DNA of 64,000 nucleotides from Cristatella mucedo (GCA_009760855.2 WPIO01000246.1:124001-188000); one strand, 5' to 3'. Positions 10,705-20,572 are shown, numbered from the stretch's first letter. A program made the numbers and translations. The notes: generated by a model from the letters alone, not told the origin.

Positions 10705-11391
10705 ATGTATCAAAAAGTCAAACTTGATCTATCTGAATATCAAATTGATCTAATTAATAAATCTAAGGAACCAATCTCTATAAGATTAAAACATGCTGAT
10801 CTTAGTGGTACTAAATCCATTCTTGTAACAGATACTCAAAAAAGAACAATAGAAAAGTATAAGGCAAGAGGAATAGGAATACAGTTGAATTTTAGTCTTA
10901 AACAGTTAAAGGCAAATAGAAAACATGGCTGAGGTATTGTTGATATAATAAATAAGATATCTGGAGGAAGAGAATTTCACTTAAAGTTGCCAGCAGGAGT
11001 AAAATCAAAATTTGTTCCAAATAGAAATTTCAATAATACTAATAGCAATAGTTATGCGGGTCCGGGAACTAAGTTCACTCGAAAAACGGAACAAGGTTAC
11101 CAAGGTGTTAATGATCTTGATAGCCGTGCACTTATCCATGATCATACATATACAGAAACTGGTGGAATGTCAGAACCAAGAAGAACAGAAATACGGAATC
11201 TGTCAGACTTTGTTCTTGCTGAAAGTGCAGCCCGTATTGCTCTTGATCCTAAGCAGCCTGCTAATGTTCGGGAGGACGCTAAAACAGTGGCTGCTATCAC
11301 GGCAGCAAAAGCAAAATTGGGTGTAGGTATTGGTGGAATGTTACACGATTCATTCGCAACTGATTTCTTAAAAGATAAAGTAAACAATTAA
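10705..11391 (+). pseudogene. Phospholipase-A2-like virion protein with conserved N-terminal module
   Basis: One frame runs from ATG 10705 to TAA 11391, interrupted only by TGA at 10930-10932. Codons 1-75 form a basic module (KVKLDLSEYQIDLINKS) of the type found in adintovirus and Polinton virion proteins. After the stop, a Gly-rich linker leads to a PLA2-like motif: Ca-binding-loop text YAGPGT (11053) and catalytic HDHTY with the His at 11137. The Ala/Lys-rich helical end closes with LKDKVNN. The layout resembles parvovirus capsid PLA2 modules, which open endosomal membranes during entry. Enzyme activity is inferred from the motif only. Confidence 0.7.
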
Positions 11392-11492
11392 TCGAGTTTG
11401 AATAAGATAAAAAATTATCCCCGAGGCATTGTTGATAGGAAGTTGGATATCAGTAGAAAAAATATATACAACTCTTTTTATTGTATAGAAAA

Positions 11493-11892
11493 ATGCCAGA
11501 TTTGAGAAAAGATTTTGCCTTAAAAAAATATGAAGAGACTGTTTAGTTTAATAAAAAAATTAGGGGGTGTCTAATAAAATTAACATGAGCTAGATACGCA
11601 ATAAAATTTATAAATATAGTAATAGCATTAGGAGTAACTGTTTCAAGTACTTATATTCAAATAACACCATCCATTAGCCATGCTGTAACTTTCTTTTCAG
11701 CTCTATCTGTAATGTTTGCGTCAGTTGATGGTGAGCTATCAGAAATAGACAAACGTAAAAGGAATGCTTCAAGTTCCAATTCTGAAATTATCTCAAAGAT
11801 TACTAATGCTTTATCTGATGATGAGATTACAAAAGAAGAGTTTGAAGGACTTCTATTAGGAAACTCACAAACTGAAATTAATGTTGGTTGAT
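11493..11892 (+). pseudogene. Small protein with two membrane-type segments
   Basis: A frame from ATG 11493 runs to TGA 11890-11892 and is broken by TAG near 11544 and TGA near 11586. After the stops there are two hydrophobic segments (FINIVIALGVTVSSTYI and AVTFFSALSVMFASV), then a charged Ser/Glu-rich tail. It lies between the phospholipase-like gene and the integrase. I do not recognise the family; the shape suggests a small viral membrane protein or holin-like protein. Confidence 0.4.
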
Positions 11893-11974
11893 AACTTGTA
11901 ACTCTTCTCTAACAAAACTTCTCTTAATATCATTTACAAAATATCTAGCTAGTTATTCTCGTAATACCATTATT

Positions 11975-12725
11975 CTAACAATAGTATGTTTTAGTTAAAC
12001 TTCATATCGCTTCTGTAGCTCTTCTTCTTTTTTCATCTTCTCCTTCACCTGGTTCTAATAAATATCTAACGGATGTCCCAAGTTCTAATAGCTGTCCTCC
12101 ATGATATTTTGGTTTCTTTAGTTTTACTTTTTCTTTTTTTACCGCCTTTGCAGGTTCTTCACTAATCATTCTTGTAACACTATTATTTAGATAATCAATA
12201 ATCTTTCGTAAATTATTAATCCACTCTCTGTTTCTTGTGTAATCTTTCTTATTATTACTTTCTAATTCTTTTTCATAATAAATACTCTCTCTGCAACTGA
12301 TCCTTTCATTCTTTCAACTAATGCAACACTCTTTTTTGTGGTACCTTCAATGACACGTGTTTCATGTCTTTTCATTTCTTTAGCAAACTCACCTTTAAAC
12401 TCTGATCCTGGATCAACTGTCATTTTTTGGCCATTTCAAAGGACCTTTACTTTAGATATCTATTATTGCTTTTGTTACTTCTTAAGAAGACTTTGTTTTA
12501 AGAGGTCTTGAATCTTTATATCTACTAGCAATATCAATAACACTAAGTGCATATTTGTATCCAGAATAATTAGGCATACACAGAATGTCTGCTTGATGAT
12601 TTTCATTAGGCTCAACAATATTAAGGAAACCCTGAGGAATATTCTTAGGTCTTGGTTTGAATACTTGACTTATATCTGAGTCAGGATTCTATTTACCTTC
12701 TTTTTTTCTTTCATTTATCGTTAAG
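11975..12725 (-). pseudogene. Integrase (rve/DDE), copy B, with C-terminal domain
   Basis: Homologue of the 4.4 kb integrase, about 85% identical by eye over the shared part. The core (12.28-12.72 kb) has a one-base loss in the region of the second Asp and stops. Beyond the catalytic Glu it keeps a basic helical stretch (REWINNLRKIIDYLNN) and a terminal segment with VRYLLEPGEGEDEKRRRA, like the C-terminal domain of Polinton integrases. A TGA at about 11996 precedes the end. This copy shows what copy A has lost. Confidence 0.8.
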
Positions 12726-12778
12726 AACGACATTCCATAGAGAATGGAAATATTTTGTGAGACACGCTTAAGCACATT

Positions 12779-13199
12779 TAATGAAGATTAATACCTTGAA
12801 AGAGGTCATCCTTATTGTATGCCAGAAAGAAAAAGGCCAAAACAAAAGTATGAAATACGTTGCTGTATCTGTGATAAAGATAAGGAAAAAACCTGAATTT
12901 GATTCTAAGCTTTTTCGTAAAAACTACACTATAATCTATTCATACTGTGACATAAATTCTAATTATAATAAAAAAAACTAACTAAGCTATATTCGTTGGT
13001 TAAGAAAAACTTTGAAAAACAATGTTGTTCTACTTCTTTACATCATTGTTTAGACCATGAAGCTATCTGCTCCATTTCTAAATTATTTCCACCTGTTAAA
13101 GGTAAGCACAAAGCAACAAAGTTAAAAGAGTTAATAGTTTTAATATTTCATTTATACTTTTCTGGACCGTACATAACTAACCAAGAGGTTAACCTTTAA
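12779..13199 (+). pseudogene. Small Cys-rich (zinc-ribbon-like) protein, copy B
   Basis: Second copy of the gene at 4.92 kb, in the same place relative to integrase and fibre. It contains CCICDK near 12875 and, in a shifted frame, SLHHCLDHEAICSISKLF (open from 12996 to 13199). The second CxxC pair is degraded. The shared position and the conserved His/Cys segment support a real gene that has decayed in both copies. Confidence 0.5.
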
Positions 13200-14000
13200 T
13201 TTTCCACGACTATCAATGAAGTAATACTCTGTCGGTAACCTAGTAAAATATACATAGTAATTTAAGTTAACACCAGTTGTAGAAGTATTTATAGCTCTTA
13301 CATCACCGGATACAGGAGTTGTATCAGTGTTAGGTTTGAGAAATGCTCAAATTTAAGATCCTACAACCATTACATTCAGATTTATTATTGGTGGAGCCAT
13401 TTTATTTGTACGTGAATAGATTTAGTATTGAGTTTAAAGCTTTTGGGTCCATTGAGATTGATATTACTTCCGTTATTTTGTTAAGTGTTTTATCAACGTA
13501 ATTGTTTGTAGCAACGTCAGAAGTGTTAATAGGCTCTGCAACGTTTGTTATTAAATATCCTCCCATATCAATATTTGTTATTGAAAGAAAAGCTTTAAGT
13601 AATACATCTGGTTTCATTCCACTTTATGTAACAAAATAGTCATCGTTTGATACTACCGGCTTAGTATTACCAGAATTCCAAGTAGTACATAATATAGCTT
13701 TACCATCCATATTTAAATCTCCTACCTGTCTTCTAAACATAATTATTTACTTGACTAACATTTACTTCATCTGAGGGATTAACACCTGCTCCAATGTTCG
13801 CAATACGTTTTCCACCAAGATTAAGTGTTATTCCTGAATTAACAACAAGTTGGAGTCGGCGTAGGCTTTTGTTACAGCGTCAAAGTCATTAACAGGATCA
13901 CCTAAATTTATAGTTCTATTTCCATTTGCGTCAAGATCTGACAGAATGAAACCATTCTTCTTTGATACATAATCTTCATTTTGACACTTTCTGTTCATAC
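13190..14000 (-). pseudogene. Fibre-like attachment protein, copy B
   Basis: Homologue of the 5.3-6.15 kb fibre. The text FLSITNIDMGGYLITNV and NYVDKTLNK (13402-13617) gives the shaft repeat, followed by a beta-rich probable head that ends near 13190. Stops and frame changes occur throughout. Shaft units upstream (to about 14000) include Asn-Gly-Asn and DPVND-like spacing as in copy A. Confidence 0.6.
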
Positions 14001-14029
14001 TATTATTTTAGATCTCTCCAACACTTATT

Positions 14030-14635
14030 TAACCACTGGAATAATTCTTAGAAATCTAAACGGATCTTCTTCTTCAACAACTTGTATTTGTACTTTTTTT
14101 TATATAACATTTAATGTCATAACCAAAAGTTGCTTATTGTTAAAACGACCATATTAAAAATTATATCAAATTCAAATTCAAAGTACTTCTCATCTTTAAG
14201 AAAAAATATAAAAAGAGGTTCTCTAATTGGCATATCAAATTCATAAGTTTTTCGAATTTTAACTGTTAATGCAGCAACATAATCTTCAGGTATATCATAG
14301 CAATTCAAACCAGGAACGAATATTTCAAATTCTGAATAGAAACATCTGCTAAGTAAAACACTCATTTTAATTCTTAATACTTCTATTGAACTTCATTTCT
14401 AGAAATTTAGCTGCTATTGACTCGAATTCTTTTCCGAACAACATATATGGAAATCTCATGGGTTGAGAAATAGAAATATATTTTTTTAGTTTTCTATTTG
14501 AAAATCATTCTATGTCACAATCAATTTGAGAGCCATACATTACGTAACACAGAATACACTTCCGATCCACCTATACTAAGACTCATAGCTCTCTTCCATT
14601 GATCAGACCCTTGAATAAAACCTGTTTTTTGCATT
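14030..14635 (-). pseudogene. YqaJ/lambda-exonuclease-like nuclease, copy B, catalytic core deleted
   Basis: The minus-strand start at about 14635 gives MQKTGFIQGSDQWKRAM and SLSIGGSEVYSVL, the N-terminal part of the nuclease. Relative to copy A about 165 bp are missing near 14375, removing the Asp and the ExK active-site motif. The C-terminal part resumes with SRCFYSEFEIFVPGLN (14117-14365). Further stops are present, so this copy could not have been a nuclease. Confidence 0.7.
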
Positions 14636-14659
14636 AAATTTAGTTATTACAATTTTTAA

Positions 14660-15586
14660 TAAAAATCTTTCTCTTCATAAACCATATTCCCTTTGCTGCA
14701 AGTGAAATTAGCACAATTTCTATTAGAAGTTTGTTCAGCAGTATTTTCACAAATAGTCAAATAGTGGATCAGTATTGAAGGAGGATTATCATCCGGTCAT
14801 TTACTATTGAACTCAAGACTCACATCGAGTCTTGTTGTTACTCTAAGAGGTTCATCATTGTATTGGTGATCAATCATTAAAATCATTTCCACCTATTCTA
14901 GTTGGTTCAGGAGTAAAGGGAATATTACAAAGAATCTTATTCATATCAGCACAAAAACCTGAAATTCGAGATAGAGGAAGTGCAATACTAAAATTTCCAG
15001 GTACATCAACGAGGTTTTTTATAATACCTCTTCTAACTAAAAATCCAATATTTGATGTAATAGATCCTGATGCATTAGGACTAGTATAAGAATAAGTTAG
15101 CACTATATCATCAATAGAACTAGCTTCATCCTTTCTCCAATCAGTTGCAGGCCCTCCAGTCCAATTATTATCACTTGGATAACATAATAGCCCCATTAAT
15201 GTTGAAACGTTTCCAACACCTTGCGAAAGAGAAAGGCTTTCAATTTCTTCTGCTCCAAGATGAACTTTCATACTATTAAACATCCACGCACCAGCGTTTT
15301 TAACTAGTGCTGCAGCAAGAGTTCTTGCGGGAGCTCCATATGCTCCACCAGCAGCAGTCTGTTCTTGTAATTGACCTTCAAGTAAAACATAACCTTCAGA
15401 TAGGACGTAAGAGGTTTGTTGTTCACCAGGTACAATGAATGAAACTAGTTTATTATCAATACCATCAGTTTGATTTCCATTAACTTGATAAAACTCTCTA
15501 AATTGATAGCCTTAAATTGATAGTTTGTAATCAGAAAACTTGGGGTCTCCAAGTTCGAGTATTTTATCGATAGGTGCGCTCGCCAT
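14660..15586 (-). pseudogene. Major capsid protein (double jelly roll), copy B
   Basis: The gene starts with ATG at 15584-15586 (MASAPIDKILELGDPKF) and runs to about 14660. TAA at 15512-15514, a terminator at 14870-14872 and a TGA near 14797 interrupt it. The open piece 14870-15283 holds the first-barrel signature GNFSIALPLSRISGFC, characteristic of Polinton/adintovirus capsid proteins. About 130 bp between this part and the tail is missing compared with copy A. About 310 codons remain, shorter than usual for this family. It stands first in a minus-strand run of structural genes. Confidence 0.8.
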
Positions 15587-15689
15587 TCTTTCTCTTTATA
15601 AAAGGGTAAAAATTTATTATTGAATATATAAACCATCTCCAATCTTTTTCCTCATAATTCCATCATAACTATCAAGTTTAGGAAGAACA

Positions 15690-16198
15690 ACAGTGTCTTC
15701 TTACATTCTCAATTTCTTTATATGTTTTTTTATCTTTCTTTTTAGGAGTTTGTCAATAGTCTACTTTTGCCTCTTCCATTTTTACTTTTCTTACTTTTTT
15801 TTGTTTTTGGTTTTAAGTTTCTCAAGCATTGCATGTTTAATCTCAAACTCCATTTCCTGCATTTTTCTTAACATAATCTTCCTCTTTCTTTCCTTTTTCA
15901 AGTTCATATTCTTGTTCTTTTTTTCTTCTATCTTCTTCAAGTTTATCATCCATCCCTTTTCTGTTAACAGCCTAATCTCGATCAATCTTTTCTTTTTTAG
16001 TTTGTAGTTCAGTAAGTTTCCTACCTTGATGCATATCAATTCCTTTGCTCGCGATGTTCATACCTAGACTAGTTAATCCAGTTAAAACAGGTGTTACTCT
16101 TCCAACACCATCTATTACTTTGTCTAAAACTCCAGATCCATAATACTTTCCTCTTATTTGTCCATGACCAATACTTGCATAACCCGCTATTATCTTTA
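15690..16198 (-). pseudogene. Gly-rich, Lys/Glu-rich coiled-coil virion protein
   Basis: Reading from about 16198 downward, a Gly-rich start (GHGQIRGKYYGSGVLDKVI) and a mildly hydrophobic stretch (VTPVLTGLTSLGMNIASKG) are followed by a long Lys/Glu-rich helix. Several stops and a frameshift occur after about 15980. The gene lies directly upstream of the capsid gene on the same strand. Composition recalls small internal capsid or membrane-active proteins; no family is recognised with confidence. Confidence 0.4.
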
Positions 16199-16690
16199 CT
16201 ACTTTGAAATTTCTATTGTAGCTGTAACATCTTTAATTGTATAAAGTCTATTTCCATTTTGATCTGTTAAAGTAATCCTAAAAATGCCAAATGATTCTAT
16301 ATCACCTTTTGTTGGTAAGTATATTATTTTTGGAATATGTAAATAAACTTTCTCACCACGTGCGACGTCTCTCGTATCAATGGTATATAAAGATGAAAAT
16401 TGTTCTAAAAACTCTTTTCTTTTTTCTATAAAATTAAGTTCAGGATTAACTATATCGCAATCAACGCTTATCCATTCTACATCATTGTTGTTAGAGGATT
16501 TCATTTTATTCCATGCAATGCATGTCCCAGCAAAGTAGTGTGCTTTTTCATTTTTTTATCTTCTTCTCTTCCATCGCTGTAATCATAATCAGGAGCGTAT
16601 GTTCCTTGCTCTATTTTATTAAAATCTAGGGTATCTCCAATGTTATGAATAACACAAGACATATAGCTCGCTCGTAAAACAACGTATGCA
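16199..16690 (-). pseudogene. Structural-type protein, paralogue of the domain at 17.07-17.5 kb
   Basis: The open part (101 codons, 16199-16504) reads WISVDCDIVNPELNFIEKRK and ends with a beta-rich segment (FRITLTDQNGNRLY). The same order of motifs, IGDxLxFN, EQGTxxxD, YFAGTxxAWNKM, WISVD and TLTDQNGNR, occurs in the C-terminal domain of the gene at 17065-18580. A frameshift near 16530 breaks the start. It is therefore one half of a local gene duplication. A capsid-associated role is inferred from position only. Confidence 0.5.
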
Positions 16691-16706
16691 CCTACTACTC
16701 TCTTAA

Positions 16707-17061
16707 CTATTTTATTACCTTCACCAACACTAAAAATAATGCCAGTACTATATCTTCTGAGGGGTCGAAAAGTGATCCAGCTCCGTCTAGTCCTCTATTT
16801 AACGCTGCGACAATTCTAGCACTATCATAATGACCAGGAGGAACAGAAACGGAATAGTTACCAGATGAAAATAATACGATTAGTTTGAAACCAAAGCATA
16901 TCGTTTTCGAGAGTATCAATTTTTACAATGCTTTTATATGTGTAAGTAAATTCCACTCTTCTTAATCCAACTTTTTTATACCCAGATTTGAGACCAAGCA
17001 TTATTGGAGGATATTTAGTTTTATAATCTGCGTTAGAAGTCACTGATAATGTAAACTTCAT
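16707..17061 (-). pseudogene. Probable minor capsid (penton-like) protein fragment
   Basis: ATG at 17059-17061 opens a beta-rich protein (LGLKSGYKKVGLRRVEFTYTY). After a frameshift near 16880 it continues with NYSVSVPPGHYDSARIVAALN, a motif reminiscent of minor capsid proteins of Polinton-like viruses. It ends near 16707. The neighbourhood (capsid gene and ATPase on the same strand) supports a structural role. The assignment to the penton is tentative because the fragment is short. Confidence 0.45.
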
Positions 17062-17064
17062 TTT

Positions 17065-18580
17065 CTATATTTGTTTTACTTTTTTAATAACTATTGTAGA
17101 TACAACATCTGTAATTGCATTATTCCTATTTCCATTTTGATCTGTTAAAGTAATTTTATAGCCACCTAATGATTCTATATCACCCCTTGTCGGTAAGAAC
17201 ATTACATTTGGAATATGTGAATCAACTTTTTGTCCTGGAAAAATGTCATCAGTGTCAATAATATATAAAGATGAAGATTGTTGTGAAAACCCTTTTCTTT
17301 TTTCTATATAATTGAGTTGAGGATTAACTAAATCAGAGTCAACACTTATCCATTTTGCACCACTATTATCAGGTAACAACATTTTATTCCATGCTTTGTA
17401 AGTTCCAGCAAAATACATAGCTTTTTCAACTGCTTCATAAGGAGTTCCTCCAACCATGTCACGGTCAAACGTTCCTTGTTCATTTGAGTTAAAGCCTAAT
17501 CTATCTCCAATGCTAAAAAATTCATCCTCTTTCTTAATAAAGGAATTAGGTTCTATAACAGTTACAATTGGTAAAACGGTCTTTCTTTTTCTTCCTCTGT
17601 TCTTTGGTGTGGTGGGAATTGTAGTAGGTTCTATACCACTTACAGCAGGTTCTATAACACTTACAGCAGGTTCTATAACACTTACAGCAGGTTCTATACC
17701 ACTTACAGCAGGTTCTATACCACTTACAGCCGGTTCTATACCACTTACAGCAGGTTCTATACCACTTACAGCAGGTTCTATACCACTTACAGCAGGTTCT
17801 ATACCACTTACAGCAGGTTCTATACCACTTACAGCAGGTTCTATAACACTTACAGCAGGTTCTATACCACTTACAGCAGGTTCTATAACACTTACAGCAG
17901 GTTCTATACCACTTACAGCAGGTTCTATACCACTTACAGCAGGTCCTATAACACTTACAGTTGGTAAAGTGGTTTTTTTTTCTTCCTCTTTTCATTGGGG
18001 TACTGGTGGTAGTTGGTTCTTCAAGTTCTTTTATACTTCCTTTATTCCTCTTTGGAGTTCCGGTAGATGGATTAATGTCAGAACTTTCTGCCACTGTCTT
18101 TTGAACACTATCGATAATTTCTTTTATTTCTTGATTATCTGCATTAGTCTTTGCTTGATTTACTCTGGTTATTGTTTTTTTATGTTTTCCAGATGTAATA
18201 TCAGCAATTGCTTTTTTCAAAACTAAAGAAACATCTTGAGGTGCTTTAGGTTTAGCTTCTATTGCCTTTTAAATTGGCTTATTACTCTCCATTTGAATTG
18301 CAAGGTTAGGTCTCATTACTTCAAGTTTTGTAAAATCAAAATCACCTAAATCATTTTTGGAATGTTCTAAAGCACGTTCATTTAGTTTATGTTATACTTA
18401 ATCTCTAGCAACAATTTCGGCTTCTATTCTTGCCATCTCTTCACCGTTGTTAATTATGGTTGCGGTATTTAACTTATCCAAGTTACTAAGAAAGTTTTCT
18501 AAATCAAGTGATTCTTGAACACTTCCTTCGTATTTTATATTTTTACTTTGATACAACTTTCCGTTTATCCTTTCTTTCCT
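17065..18580 (-). pseudogene. Long virion-type protein with 7-residue linker array and C-terminal beta domain
   Basis: From about 18580 to 17065 one minus-strand frame can be followed through several stops (near 18394, 18400 and 18270) and one frameshift in a T run at 17967-17975. The order is a helical charged N-terminus (NNGEEMARIEAEIVARD), an acidic helix (NQEIKEIIDSVQKTVAESSD), a basic KRGRKK patch, a tandem array of AVSGIEP heptapeptides, a second basic patch (NRGRKRK), and the WISVD...TLTDQNGNR domain (17065-17457 open). The layout suggests a fibrous or tethering structural protein. No known family is recognised. Confidence 0.5.
17627..17962 (-). repeat. Tandem array, 16 units of 21 bp, coding for AVSGIEP heptapeptides
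   Basis: Sixteen units of exactly 21 bp differ mainly at one position (C or A giving Gly or Val in the peptide). Because 21 is divisible by 3, every unit stays in frame. All six frames except those with TAA are open, which creates false Cys-Cys-Lys-Trp and Ala-Gly-Ser-Ile frames. The AVSGIEP frame joins the flanking protein text on both sides and is taken as the true one. Confidence 0.9.
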
Positions 18581-18589
18581 ATTAATTAT

Positions 18590-19233
18590 TGAAAATAGTT
18601 ATTTGTTGTTTTCCTTCTTCGTCAACGGACCAAAATCTTCCCTCATCTTCAGTTTTAGTTAGGTCTACAACGCAATAACCAAATCTTTACCTTGTACTAG
18701 AATCAACCCAATCTTTAAATTGTTTCCTATCTATATCACCAACATAAGACTCTCGGATATTCTCAATAACGTTATTGTTTTGTTTGAATATTATAATAAA
18801 GTTTATATTATTCCTAATCTCTCGTCTAGGTATTTTTGTAAATCCTTGAGCAAGGTAGAATACGTTCATTCTTGCATGCCTTCCTCTAGTAAAATAATCT
18901 AATATCTTTGTTTGATCTTCAGACATAAGATCGTCTAAAACAATAGCATTTCTACAATTTTTTTATGAATCAACATCTGGCATTTCATCTGTTCCATTAA
19001 CCCAAACGTAAGGATGACTACCTTTTGTCATATCTATAATCTGAACTTGTTGCAATAATAGTACAAACATCATACTTTAACCTTCCTAAAAATATCCAAT
19101 TCAATATAAACTGAGATTTACCACTTCCACTTGGCCCTAAAACTAATGCTCTAATCGGTACTTTAGGCAATGGTTCTTGGTGTCCAGTGCTAATATCCTG
19201 TCCAAAATCAAAAGGCTTAACCTTTAAAGACAT
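18590..19233 (-). pseudogene. A32-like genome-packaging ATPase
   Basis: This is the FtsK/HerA-type ATPase that pumps viral DNA into capsids. The start ATG is at 19231-19233. Walker A is GPSGSGKS near 19120-19141, Walker B is AIVLDDLMSE near 18925-18950, and the downstream signature FTRGRHARMNVFYLAQG with the Asn-rich sensor (RNNINFIIIFKQ) follows. The C-terminus ends near 18600 with FGYCVVDL. A frameshift at about 19020 and TAA codons near 18963 and 18690 break it. It diverges from the plus-strand gene at 19275, leaving about 40 bp for a shared promoter. Confidence 0.88.
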
Positions 19234-19274
19234 TCTATATTACTTTTTTATACTTAAATATAGAGATTTATTGT

Positions 19275-19583
19275 ATGAAGTGTAAAAAGCCAACTGATAT
19301 AATCCATGAAGATTATGTTGAAGTAGATAGTACAAAAGGATTAAGAGGAATGGTAAAAGGAATTTGTACAATCTGTAGCAAAAGGAAATCAAAGTTTATT
19401 AGACTAAGAAGTACTACAGCTGCAGTTCCAGTTGCTATAGGTGAAGGATCTCTATCTCACGGAAGAAGTATTGGAAGAAGTGTTGGTGAAGGATCTTTAT
19501 CTCAAGGAAGAAGGATTGGAAGACGAGCAAGTGAACAACAAATAATTAGTGAGATAAAAAGCATGATAGACAAAAAAAAGTGA
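19275..19583 (+). CDS. Small Arg-rich core-like protein with Cys pair
   Basis: An intact 102-codon frame starts with MKCKKPTDIIHEDYVEV. It contains MVKGICTICSKRKSKF, a zinc-ribbon-like half with one CxxC, then two Gly/Ser/Arg repeats (GEGSLSHGRSIGR and GEGSLSQGRRIGR) and a basic end. It overlaps the next gene by 4 bp (ATGA-type junction), as in a compact viral operon. Similar small basic proteins upstream of the protease in this virus group are thought to be DNA-condensing or core proteins. Function here is inferred. Confidence 0.6.
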   Translation: MKCKKPTDIIHEDYVEVDSTKGLRGMVKGICTICSKRKSKFIRLRSTTAAVPVAIGEGSLSHGRSIGRSVGEGSLSQGRRIGRRASEQQIISEIKSMIDKKK

Positions 19584-19961
19584 AATCATCAGCTTTTACT
19601 GATATAGAAATAAAAAATTATATAAAAAAATTTGATACAAAAAACTTTAGAGGTTTCTTTGCAAGAGATGAACTAACAAAACCGTTAGTGAATGAATTTC
19701 TTAATTGTAACACTGGAAAATCAGACCTTGCGATATATCACTGGGTTGCACTTAGGAAAGAAGGGTCCAAGTGTTTTTACTTTGATTCTTTTTTGAGCGC
19801 CGCCAATGCCAGAGGTAATAAGTTACTTCGGTGATATACCATCTTTTTAAACGTTTCAAATGCCAAAGTACAATCAAAAAGATTTTGGAAGAAGGTGTTT
19901 AATATTCTTAAAACTAATAGGGTTAAGTGAATTTGGAACAACGATGGAATTATTGATTTAA
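19580..19961 (+). pseudogene. Adenain-like maturation cysteine protease, inactivated
   Basis: The first 84 codons are open and carry the His of the catalytic triad in YHWVALRKEG and the acidic strand CFYFDSF, the layout of adenovirus-type proteases that cleave virion precursors. A frameshift at about 19815 moves the reading to another frame, where a TAA is followed by QKDFGRRCLIFL. At the place where the catalytic Cys-Gly pair is expected the sequence reads Phe-Gly. The gene thus has a frame break, a stop and a changed active-site residue. It follows the core-like protein with a 4-bp overlap. Confidence 0.75.
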
Positions 19962-19990
19962 TTTAAACAATTTATTTACCTATTATAGAA

Positions 19991-20437
19991 ATGGAAATCC
20001 AAAATAACAAATTCGTAGTTCTTGAAAACGCTGTCGTTAACATTCCAAAAGGAAAACCATCTCGAGTTTACATAGAAGAGAAGATTTCTAAAAATTCTAG
20101 GCAATACTACAACATGTGGCTATACATTACTGAAGATATAATGCCCTCTATTAAAGACATTGTTGAAAGGTCAAGCAAGAAACTTGATTTAAAAGGATAT
20201 GATTTTAGTAAAAGATCTACAATTGGAGTTCGAATTGATTTTGGTATCAAGCCAAATATATTCTTTGATCAAAAGAATAAACAATTGAAGTTCACTTCTA
20301 TTGCTGATGTAGTTCATAAATTTGGAAGTGACTTTTCTATTAGTGGAGTTCTCGATGGTAGTTCTGTTACTAAAGACTCTTACAACTCTGAAGACAGACT
20401 TAACATTAGATTTAAGCTTGATCAAATTAAAGTTTAA
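19991..20437 (+). CDS. 148-residue viral protein of unknown function
   Basis: An intact ATG-to-TAA frame, the longest unbroken one in the viral block. The product is mixed alpha/beta with a basic start (VVNIPKGKPSRVYIEEK), a central YYNMWLYITED, and FGIKPNIFF plus a C-terminal RLNIRFKLDQIKV strand. No Cys and no membrane segment. It is last in the plus-strand run after the protease. A single-strand DNA-binding or capsid-associated role is conceivable but nothing proves it. Confidence 0.5.
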   Translation: MEIQNNKFVVLENAVVNIPKGKPSRVYIEEKISKNSRQYYNMWLYITEDIMPSIKDIVERSSKKLDLKGYDFSKRSTIGVRIDFGIKPNIFFDQKNKQLKFTSIADVVHKFGSDFSISGVLDGSSVTKDSYNSEDRLNIRFKLDQIKV

Positions 20438-20572
20438 GATACTATCAAACGAGGAGAATTCAATCGTGCTGATTGCTAGATTAATAATTATATAAAACAA
20501 AAAAAATTAGATTAGTTAATTTTTTTACATCTATTTTAATTTACAAACTAATTTTGACGATTGAGTTAGTTT

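Larger units (their letters stand above)
4400..20540. mobile_element. Endogenous Polinton/adintovirus-like element, composite of two copies
   Basis: An AT-rich block carries the hallmark genes of Polinton/Maverick and adintovirus elements: retroviral-type integrase, double-jelly-roll major capsid protein, packaging ATPase and adenain-like protease. Fibres, a phospholipase-A2-like protein and a YqaJ-like exonuclease are also present. Integrase, small Cys protein, fibre, exonuclease and capsid end occur twice in the same order and orientation (4.4-7.3 kb and 12.0-14.9 kb, about 85% identical by eye in the integrase part). Copy A is cut inside integrase on the left and inside the capsid gene on the right, where copy B begins with a fibre gene. 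No family B DNA polymerase and no clear terminal inverted repeats were found. Most genes carry stops or frameshifts, so the element is an inactive fossil. Confidence 0.85.

Noticed and set aside
15693-16007. Phe-rich plus-strand ORF resembling a membrane protein
   Set aside because: It is the complement of a Lys/Glu-rich coiled-coil gene on the minus strand.
17627-17962. CRISPR-like regular repeats
   Set aside because: Units are contiguous 21-mers without unique spacers, inside a protein-coding region of an animal genome.
17456-18226. A 256-codon plus-strand frame with AGSIPLT repeats
   Set aside because: It is the antisense shadow of the 21-bp array; the minus-strand frame joins the flanking viral protein on both sides.
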